The notes under the pieces are model-generated. The model saw only the letters and a list, made by a program, of their open reading frames with translations, was not told the DNA's origin and searched no databases. Below, piece after piece: positions 52,475-60,800 of a DNA stretch of 64,000 nucleotides (positions are counted from its first letter, which is position 1; the number at the start of each line of letters is the position of its first letter). The stretch covers positions 555,694 through 619,693 of the forward strand of contig JABACO010000016.1 in assembly GCA_013339895.1 (NCBI GenBank). Reading direction: 5' to 3'. This stretch comes from Ephydatia muelleri (lineage: Eukaryota; Porifera; Demospongiae; Spongillida; Spongillidae). The position numbers and the translations under genes are program-made.

Positions 52475-52478
52475 TTTC

Positions 52479-52769
52479 TTAATTTTTTATCACACCCAAT
52501 GACTGTTGTATCGCTGACCGTTTCTTTTCTGGGTCTGCTTCATAGCTTTCGCGTTTAGCTGACCGTTTCTTTTCTGGGTCTGCGTCATAGCTTTTGCGTT
52601 TAGCTGACTGTTTCTTTACTGGGTCTGCATGATAACGCTCGCGTTCCCTAGTCCGTTTCTTTTCAGGGTCTGCCTTGTAGGATGCCCGTGCCGATTCTAA
52701 AACATCGTCTCGAACTTCAAGGTATTTCGCACGTCGTTTCGCTCGTTTCTTTTCTTGACGTGAAGGCAT
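52479..52769 (-). CDS. basic YxADPEKKR-repeat protein, transposon-associated, truncated
   Basis: Starts MPSRQEKKRAKRRAKYLEV and contains four repeats of a 14-residue unit (YKADPEKKRTRERE, YHADPVKKQSAKRK, YDADPEKKRSAKRE, YEADPEKKRSAIQQ). It then ends SLGVIKN at a stop beside the palindrome at 52194-52474. The MPSR start resembles the gene at 34122. The family is recalled as multicopy in sponges and cnidarians, often fused to other domains. Insertion of the palindrome probably cut off the rest. An upstream ATG at 52811 would add 14 residues without family likeness. Confidence 0.5.
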   Translation of the reverse strand: MPSRQEKKRAKRRAKYLEVRDDVLESARASYKADPEKKRTRERERYHADPVKKQSAKRKSYDADPEKKRSAKRESYEADPEKKRSAIQQSLGVIKN

Positions 52770-53367
52770 TTTGATGAAAACAACTTCACTAATAAAAAAG
52801 TAGCACACCAAACGACGATTGAATTACCAAAGAGCTTTTCTCTAATTGTTATGCTATTTATACACATGCCGTTTATCTTTAGACCGTAATTACGAAATGA
52901 TCTAATTATACAAGACATAGGCTGATATTCGATTGTGTATCAAAGTATAACAACTACTATATTTATATAAAAGCGAGTCCTGCGGCCGATTCTGAAGCTA
53001 TTGGTGAAATTTTCATCGCTTAAAAGTGTTCCTGACCCGAGTTATGCGTTGCCAAGAAGGAGGAGGAGAAGGAGACGAATTCCGAGACTGGGAACGAGAA
53101 CGGGCAGCACACTCTTGTTCTCTGCAACCACGCGGTTCTGCGACATGAAACAAGAACGAAAGTACTCCTTTTTGACTTCTAGATCGATTGCTAAAACACG
53201 CTGCACGATCCGATCGTCGGGAGTGTTGTTACAGACGGGTCGCGTTTTTTTAATGACATTCATGGTCGTGGTCAAATCCTATATGGAAGTTTCTAACGAA
53301 ACTTCCGATAAACATTTGTAAACTGATCATGTATTTCATATGTAGCGAGGAACTGTTGTGAGAATAT

Positions 53368-53820
53368 TGCTTTAAATGCCCATACTGCAAGGAAGCACGC
53401 ACTTGGGTTAGTTCTCGAGTCCTTGCTGGTCACTATCTGGCAAATCAAAAGTAAGTACTATAGTAATACAGTAGCACTCAAATTGTATTATTTAGGCAGT
53501 CCGGCCACGCCTTCGCCTGTACTGGTATGCTGCCACTCCAATTTGTTAACTTCTGCACATTTGCTGAGTTGGGTGAGGTGAAGCAGCGATACATCAGCTC
53601 AGGTTAGTGCCTGTGATCAGTGAAATCCACATGAGAAGTTCTATTGTCCAACTCCAGTGTACACAGAGAGGCAGTACCAACATATTGTAGCAGATGTATA
53701 GCAGAGGAATCGATGAAGGCTGCTGTAGAGCAGGTCAAGGCATACCCACACTATGCTACATGTGGTGAGGAAATTGTTGTTATATTCATTTTGAACTGGA
53801 AAACAAGTTGAATGGGTATG

Positions 53821-53863
<43 letters not shown>

Positions 53864-54808
53864 AAAAAAATGAATAAATAAATAAACAATTAGTGGGTGA
53901 TCACTGATGCAAGGCACGATTCCTCTGCCAACCTTGTATGGCTGGAAGGTTTGTACTGTTTTCTTGTACCTATATGTATATACCTTATACTCTCACTGCA
54001 GTACACGTAGGATTGTTGAGATAGCCACTATCTCTAGACCAGAGCACAGGGTAGCTCAGACAAGGGAGGTGGCGTGCACTAAGATTGTCTTGCCACAAGT
54101 TATTGCCAGAGGTTTGCATCTTGTGTGCTACATGTATTTCATTAACGTTCTATGTCTTATATGCATTCGAAGATTTGAACATCACTGAGGTAGCCCATGA
54201 CTACCAAACCGCTATAAAGAGATATGTGGAAGAATTGGGGATGGCAATTCCAATGACGCATGGCATGGTATGGTATGACCACAGCTCCAACAGTTGTGAT
54301 GTGCATTAGTTGGAATTGTGCAGGCACAAAGAATGTGGCTAAGGAAATGAGGAAGATCTGTGCTGGTACTGTAAGGAACAGAGACAAGACATGGTTCAGT
54401 GAACTCTCCGACAAGGGTGAGTGTGTGGTCATATGGAAATATAAATTTACGGCATTTTGTCATTTAGCAAGAACTACCAACGTACACCTGTACTGGTGTA
54501 TGAGGAACTGTGATGGCGACCCTGATAGACTTCGTGCTATGATTATGAACATAAGCAAGCACTTTCAGGTGTGTGCATGTTTGTGAGGGGTTATGTGAAA
54601 TTTTTGATTGTGTACATATGTGTGAGTGCATGTTTTTGTATCAAGGTTAAACAAATGCAATCATCTTCTACACAGGGTTGTCACCTCAGCTGCCATTCAG
54701 AGAGTCCTTGTCAGCAACCAGGTTATCATCCTAAGAGGAAGGTCCTCACTATGCCTACAGCCATACAGGCATATGAGAATGCCCTCAAGAAAATCCTCAT
54801 CTACTGTT
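53368..54808 (+). pseudogene. remnant of an uncharacterised multicopy (transposase-like) gene with introns
   Basis: Exon 53368-53450 encodes a Cys-rich start (CFKCPYCKEARTWVSS, CAAAA/GTAAGT donor) and joins exon 53496-53602 in frame (HAFACTGMLPLQFVNFCTF, donor GTTAGT). Later pieces include KFYCPTPVYTERQYQHIV near 53660, EESMKAAVEQVKAYPHYATC, FEDLNITEVAHDYQ near 54170, NVAKEMRKIC near 54330, VHLYWCMRNCDGDPDRL near 54485 and YHPKRKVLTMPTAIQAYENA near 54730. The order matches, in my memory, a multicopy sponge/cnidarian family of unknown function. Stops and frame changes break it, and a DIRS fragment follows directly. Confidence 0.4.
53830..53861. repeat. poly-C run (32)
   Basis: Uninterrupted C homopolymer followed by nine A. 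Confidence 0.97.
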
Positions 54809-55039
54809 GTGCTGGGTCTCCACTGCAGAGCTCTAGAAGACCACCTGCAACTCTCATCACCAGGGCCATGGCTCCATCAACCTCCTCCATCTACAAGGCA
54901 GGGACCAGAGGTACATCTCCTTTTGCCAGACCTATAGACTTAAATCTCTTCCTGGGTCCAAGCACACTATTGTGCTGTTTGCCGCGCACCTCAGCAGGAC
55001 ACTCCAAGCTAACACCATCCAGGTATACGTAGCAGCAGT

Positions 55040-55230
55040 GTCCCACCTCCACCTTTCAGTAGTCCCACCTCCACCTCTCTCAGGGCTTCAGTAGTCCCAC
55101 CTCCACCTCTCTCAGGGCTTCAGTAGTCCCACCTCCACCTCTCTCAGGGCTTCAGTAGTCCCACCTCCACCTCTCTCAGGGCTTCAGTAGTCTCACCTCC
55201 ACCTCTCTCAGGGCTTCAGTAGTCTCACCT
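55040..55230. repeat. 32-bp minisatellite, six copies
   Basis: Unit AGTAGTCCCACCTCCACCTC plus TCTCAGGGCTTC. The unit overlaps sequence that would read HLHLSQGFSS in the recombinase, so it appears to derive from coding DNA. Confidence 0.92.
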
Positions 55231-55593
55231 CCAACAACCCCATGCTGAACCTAACCATTCGAGGCATCCAGCGCTCTCAGGCCCCAGCCCACCTCAGGCC
55301 TAAGCGACTCACACTCACCAACACCATGTTGGACAGGATGCTAGGTTTGCTAGACACTGGCTCCCTGGATACCCTTGACAAGCTGGTGTTGAAGGCCGCC
55401 CTGACAGTCAGTGAGTTCACCATCACTAGCAGAAGGGCTTTTGACCCAAGGACACACTCCACAAGGAAAGACATTGCCTGGATCAAAGGTAGTCTCTGCT
55501 TTTTCATTAAACGGTCCAAAACTGACCAGGCTGGCAAAGGAACCACTATTTCAGTCGGCCACACTGGAGGAACAACAATTATGTCCCATCTTG

Positions 55594-56088
55594 GCCATGC
55601 AAGCATACCTCAGCCACTGCAGGCCATGCAAGCATACCTCAGCCACTGCAGGCCACCACTGCAGGCCATGCAAGCATACCTCAGCCACTGCAGGCCATGC
55701 AAGCATACCTCAGCCACTGCAGGCCATGCAAGCATACCTCAGCCACTGCAGGCCATGCAAGCATACCTCAGCCACTGCAGGCCATGCAAGCATACCTCAG
55801 CCACTGCAGGCCATGCAAGCATACCTCAGCCACTGCAGACCGTGCAAGCATACCTCAGCCACTGCAGACCGTGCAAGCATACCTCAGCCACTGCAGGCCA
55901 TGCAAGCATACCTCAGGCCATGCAAGCATACCTCAGGCCATGCAAGCATACCTCAGGCCATGCAAGCATACCTCAGCCACTGCAGGGCATGCAAGCATAC
56001 CTCAGGCCATGCAAGCATACCTCAGGCCATGCAAGCATACCTCAGGCCATGCAAGCATACCTCAGCCACTGCAGGGCATGCAAGCATG
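55594..56088. repeat. 29/20-bp minisatellite derived from recombinase coding DNA
   Basis: About 18 copies of GCCATGCAAGCATACCTCAG, most followed by CCACTGCAG (29-bp form) and about six without it (20-bp form). 29 is not a multiple of three, so all three frames appear in turn (AMQAYLSHCR, PCKHTSATAG, ASIPQPLQ). Confidence 0.95.
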
Positions 56089-56343
56089 CTGCACTGCTTC
56101 ACTTTCAGTCTGGATGATCACTCTCATCCAGAACCCTGCGATCTATCCTGCAAGACCTGCTGCACTGATTAGGATACAATTCATCCCAGTACAACACCCA
56201 CAGCTTGCGGATTGGTGCAGCAACTGCAACAGCACAGGCAGGACTCCCTCCATCTACCATTCAAAGATTAGGATGATGGCGCAGCAACATATGCCCGCCA
56301 TCCCTTGACACTTCCCAGTGACACGACAAGAATAGCCTCAGCC

Positions 56344-56509
56344 TCTGACCTTCATCCCCTGCACACAGTCCCCTGACCTTCATCCCCTGCACACAGCTCC
56401 CTGACCTTCATCCCCTGCACACAGCCCCCTGACCTTCATCCCCTGCACACAGCCCCCTGACCTTCATCCCCTGCACACAGCCCCCTGACCTTCATCCCCT
56501 GCACACACA
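56344..56509. repeat. 28-bp minisatellite, six copies
   Basis: Unit CTGACCTTCATCCCCTGCAC plus ACAGCCCC, directly after the recombinase remnant. Confidence 0.93.
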
Positions 56510-56936
56510 TGTCTTCCTCCAGTGTATGCATTTTTAGAACCATTCCCTTTAACCAATCCATTTGGGGGTATACACTTGGGCGACACCCTTCGGGCTTCTA
56601 CCCTGACCAACCACCCAAGCCAATGACCGCGTCGTGGTGTGGCATATCTGGTCGAACCAATGGGTGACTCAACGTTACCCTTGGTCCCAGGTTGGTTCAG
56701 CGGTTGAGGGCCAACCACTCTCCATGACCTCGTCATGGAGAGTGACAAGTCTGGTCGCATCCAAGAGTAGCCTGCGCTACCCTTGGTCCCAGGCCAGCTT
56801 GACAGGGGGGCTTGCATTCCCTGTCATATGCCTGACCCCCTTATGGGCCAACCAGTTAACCAGCTTACACATGGAGAATGGAAGCATGGGGCAAGGCTTT
56901 CATGCATGACATTTAACAGTGTTGCTGTTCAGCATT

Positions 56937-57166
56937 TTATCTCTTTCACGGGCCACAGAGCAATATTGCAGCGCAGGTGCTATGCTAAAGCCACTCTGTT
57001 TATCTAAACAGTTAACACTTTGCAGTCAACAACATATTGATCAGTTGTTTCCTGGTCATATAGTGTAAGTTGTTTGCTAACTACGTTTTCCTGCAACGCA
57101 CAACACTTTTTTTTTTTTGCACAACATGTGTACCGTAATAATTGGCTTTGCCCGCGAAAGAGTTAA
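56937..57166. mobile_element. TTAA-flanked MITE-like element, second copy
   Basis: Left end TTATCTCTTTCACGGGCC and right end TTGCCCGCGAAAGAGTTAA form terminal inverted repeats. The left TTAA has become TTAT. Interior phrases (TTTATCTAA, CAGTCAACAACATA, AAGTTGTTT, TCCTG.AACGC) match the copy in gene B's intron. Confidence 0.6.
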
Positions 57167-57388
57167 AGGAAGGAGCATTCATGCAGCATTAAACCTCTAT
57201 TAGATGTTGTCTAGAGTACTTGAAGTTGGCCTGAACTGAAAAGCGGGATGCAAGTTTGGAGAAAGCGTTTGAGGCTAGTTCACCCCAAGTCGACCATCAG
57301 GGGTATGCAACTCCAGCCGAGCTCGTCACATATGGTAGAATTTTTCATGAAGCTTGCGCTGTTCTGTAGCAAATGCAGCTGAACCCGC

Positions 57389-57478
57389 CTAGTCTCGTAC
57401 CCAGACCCACCATGACGTAAGTGTTTATCGCTTAAGTGATAAACACTTACGTCATGGTGGGTCTGGGTACGAGACTAG
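57389..57478. mobile_element. 90-bp perfect hairpin element, 7-bp TSD AACCCGC
   Basis: Arms of 41 bp starting CTAGTCTCGTACCCAGACCC are perfectly complementary, with loop GCTTAAGT. AACCCGC flanks both sides (57382-57388 and 57479-57485). Confidence 0.93.
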
Positions 57479-57729
57479 AACCCGCCGTATGTCGCGCTTC
57501 AAAGACAATGTCAGGTTTTAGTGGAGATGAAACAGGAAGGTCAAATGTATTCAAAGGCGTATTTTTATTTGTAGTCTTATGTCCTTCTGTGAATTATATG
57601 TCGCGCCCACTTCCCTTTCCTGCCTCCAAGAACGCTTGCTATCGGTAATGTGGGACCAGCGACTGGTCCCCAGACTTATGTGCTGCAATTTAGTCCCCAG
57701 ATATAATCTATAGCTTAATTTGTGTGCAA

Positions 57730-57757
57730 TGACGTCACGTGCAAAAGTCTATATATA
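57730..57757 (+). promoter_or_regulatory. candidate gene C promoter: CRE, E-box, TATA-like
   Basis: TGACGTCA (57730-57737) overlaps CACGTG (57736-57741), followed by TATATATA (57750-57757), about 110 bp before the ATG at 57868. The relic copy at 25275 keeps GTCACGTGC but not the full CRE. Function is inferred from motifs and position. Confidence 0.4.
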
Positions 57758-57782
57758 ACAATTTCAGATCTCCGCTGAATAA

Positions 57783-57851
57783 CTAGTCTGGCGTAGCCAC
57801 ACCCTCGCGTATACACCTACGTGTATACGCGAGGGTGTGGCTACGCCAGAA
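57783..57851. mobile_element. hairpin element in gene C leader, CTAGTCT end
   Basis: Perfect 30-bp arms TCTGGCGTAGCCACACCCTC... at 57787-57816 and 57821-57850, loop CTAC. CTGAATAA flanks both sides (57775-57782 and 57852-57859). The paralogous segment at 25328-25340 reads ACTGAATAACAGC without interruption, which is the empty site. The right end lacks the full ACTAG partner of the left end. Confidence 0.88.
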
Positions 57852-57867
57852 CTGAATAACAGTTGCG

Positions 57868-60800
57868 ATGTATGGGAGCATGCGGCAGGTTTCTAGTCTG
57901 GCTGAACAGCAAATTCCCGCCACACAGGTGGTGGACCAGGGCGCACCCCCTCCTCCGTCCATCTTTCGTGAGGGCTTCATTTACCCGCACGCTGGCTACC
58001 TCAGACGTCGGACCACCATTTTGAAGCGATGGAAAAGGGAGTGGCTTTGTATAGTCCCAGGTAAGCTGTAAAGCGGTGTTAGTTCACTTGAGCATGCTAA
58101 TATTCCGATAGATATGAAACTTTAGATCTGAAGCGCCCATTGCATGCAGTATTAGGTCGTAGGCCTACGTACGTTCGTATTTTGCATGCCGGTGTACATT
58201 ATGCGTGTACCCTCCATTGAAATTATACCCAGGTAGAGTGTGACTCTCAGAGGATCACGGGTAGAATTCAGAGTCTACCCTGAAGTACCGGGTAGATTCA
58301 AGGAGCTTTTGATATGTACTCAAAACATACCCCGTATAAAATAACGGCTGTATAGTTAGATAGGGTAATGTGAGGTATGGTCGGCAGTAGGGAGTGTTCG
58401 GCAACCGCACTTTCAACACAATACAGAGCCTCAAAGAAGACATTTCAATATTTCAAAACAGGTTAAAAACCATCCTTCTGGGTTGTCTTAGGCGGCAGTA
58501 AGTATAGTTTAAAGCAACTACGCTCCCTTTAAATAATAACACATGGATGCCAAACACTACCTACGCTATCGCACATGCCGATCACTACCTAATCTACCCT
58601 ACTGTATGACTTTGAAGTGTTCACACTTTGTAAGGAACGAGTAATATAACGTTCGGCCACTTTCTGGGGTTTTTTTTTCTTCTATGTTCCAAAGTGCTCC
58701 ACCTGTGGCTTGCTGTTTAGCATCTCAAATTAGCAAAGAACCTCTTTCACAGTGAAAAAAGACGGCTCCATTTTTCACACAATATGTCTGGTCAAATGTC
58801 TAAACTACAATCTGGCATTTGTGGGATGAGAGTGTTGAACTTAGATACTTGTTTTACGCTGTGAAGTGGGAGAAGATCCACTGCCACAATAAAAAAGAAT
58901 GTCCTTCTTTACAAATTAGCACTCTGGTCGTATCTCCATGTCCTGGGTCAAATGGACAAGGTAATTAATTCACGGTTTGCGAATCATCAAATATTCCCGT
59001 ATATCTTCCCATAGAGGTGCTTCAATACCAAGCACACCAGATTTTTCTCAGCTTAGCCAATGCATGAGGGATTGTTAGTGCACTAAGCTTACATTTGGCA
59101 TGATTTTTAGTAAGGTCGCCGTATTTTTCCTATTTAAGGTTACGCTTCCCTAGGATTGTCATAACATTGTCCTCAATGTACAGGTAGTACATTGAGTGCG
59201 TTTCTCATTACAATATTCCACGACCATTTATGTCAACACCATTACGATTACTACTTGCCCACGAGAGAATCATATAGCTAGTACATCCAACAACTATAAT
59301 GTGTACAAAAAACTAGGTCCTCCAATTTTATAAATCAGCTTCCATAACTGAAAGAAGTATTCCATATTGAATCAATGAGTTGTCTCCATTTTTTGCCCTC
59401 AAAATTGACTCACACGTGGGACACGTAAGGTCCCCCTCCCTCTGTGTACCAGTTTTATACTGAACTCGGTCTCCACACCCCTCCTAGCGCTACGCAACAA
59501 GGTTTGCTGCAACCAGTTGAGTTCAATTGCATGTACCCATACGATCCGGATCATTTGTAAACGTCATCCATATGTACTAGTACTTGTTGTAATTTCATTG
59601 ACCTGCTGTTAAGCTGTTATGTTGACGTACAACTACAGATGTGGCGTATACACAACTATCATTGGCACCAATACGGCTACTGCTAAGCATGCATGCCCAA
59701 ACCAACCTCTCCCTGTTAGAAATGGTTTCCATTTCGTGCATACGCTAACTCAAGCTTGATCGGTTTTCTGATTAATGCACAGGTCTTTCATAGAGCTAGT
59801 TAACAACAGGCAAGGCTATTGTTAATCGCCTGTGTGTAACAGTAGATGTGTGTGCCCCTGCGTTGCTATTTTTGTGTGCCTCTGCATTGCTAGTTGTGTG
59901 TGCCTCTGCATTGCTAATTGTGTGTGCCTCTGCATTGCTAGCTGTGTCTGCCTCTGCATTGCTAGTTGTGTGTGCCTCTGTATTGCTAGTTGTATGTGCC
60001 TCTGTATTGCTAGTTGTGTGTGCCTCTGTATTGCTAGTTGTGTGTGCCTCTGCATTGCTAGTTGTGTGTGCCTCTGCATTGCTAGTTGTGTGTACCTCTG
60101 CATTGCTAGTTGTATGTGCCTTTGCATTGCTAGTTGTGTGTGCCTCTGCATTGCTAGTTGTGTGTGCCTCTGCATTGCTAGTTGTGTGTGCCTTTGCATT
60201 GCTAGTTGTGTGTGCCTCTGTATTGCTAGTTGTATGTGCCTTTGCATTGCTAGTTGTGTGTGCCTAGTTGTGTGTGCCTCTGCATTGCTAGTTGTGTGTG
60301 CCTCTGCATTGCTAGTTGTGTGTGCCTCTGCATTGCTAGTTGTGTGTGCCTCTGCATTGCTAGTTGTATGTGCCTCTGCATTGCTAGTTGTGTGCCTTTG
60401 CATTGCTAGTTGTGTGTGCCTCTACATTGCTAGTTGTGTGTGCCTCTGCATTGCTAGTTGTGTGTGCCTCTGCATTGCTAGTTGTGTGTGCCTCTGCATT
60501 GCTAGTTGTATGTGCCTCTGCATTGCTAGTTGTGTGTGCCTTTGCATTGCTAGTTGTGTGTGCCTCTACATTGCTAGTTGTGTGTGCCTTTGCATTGCTA
60601 GTTGTGTGTGCCTCTGCATTGCTAGTTGTATGTGCCTCTGCATTGCTAGTTGTGTGTGCCTTTGCATTGCTAGTTGTGTGTACCTCTGCATTGCTAGTTG
60701 TGTGTGCCTCTGCATTGCTAGTTGTGTGTGCCTCTGTATTGCTAGTTGTGCTTCAGTGCATTGCAAGGTGTGTGTCCTTCCTTTGATAGTGGTGTGTGCC

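Larger units (their letters stand above)
54840..56310 (+). pseudogene. second DIRS tyrosine recombinase, fragmented by minisatellites
   Basis: APSTSSIYKAGTRG near 54870 resembles the recombinase N-terminus. The frame at 55242-55600 carries MLNLTIRGIQRSQAPAHLRP, ALTVSEFTITSRRAF and FIKRSKTDQAGKGTTISVG, matching the region around the first catalytic Arg and Lys. HSLRIGAATA near 56195-56225 is an intact H-x-x-R motif. In between, the coding segment for AMQAYLSHCRP is amplified about 18 times. Two further minisatellites flank it. The first Arg position reads SEFTITSRR rather than R-x-GE, and frames shift repeatedly, so it is dead. Confidence 0.7.

Noticed and set aside
53001..53321. 106-residue frame with an Arg-rich run
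   Set aside because: The Arg run comes from an AAGGAGGAGGAG repeat, and the opposite strand is equally open; no family recognised.
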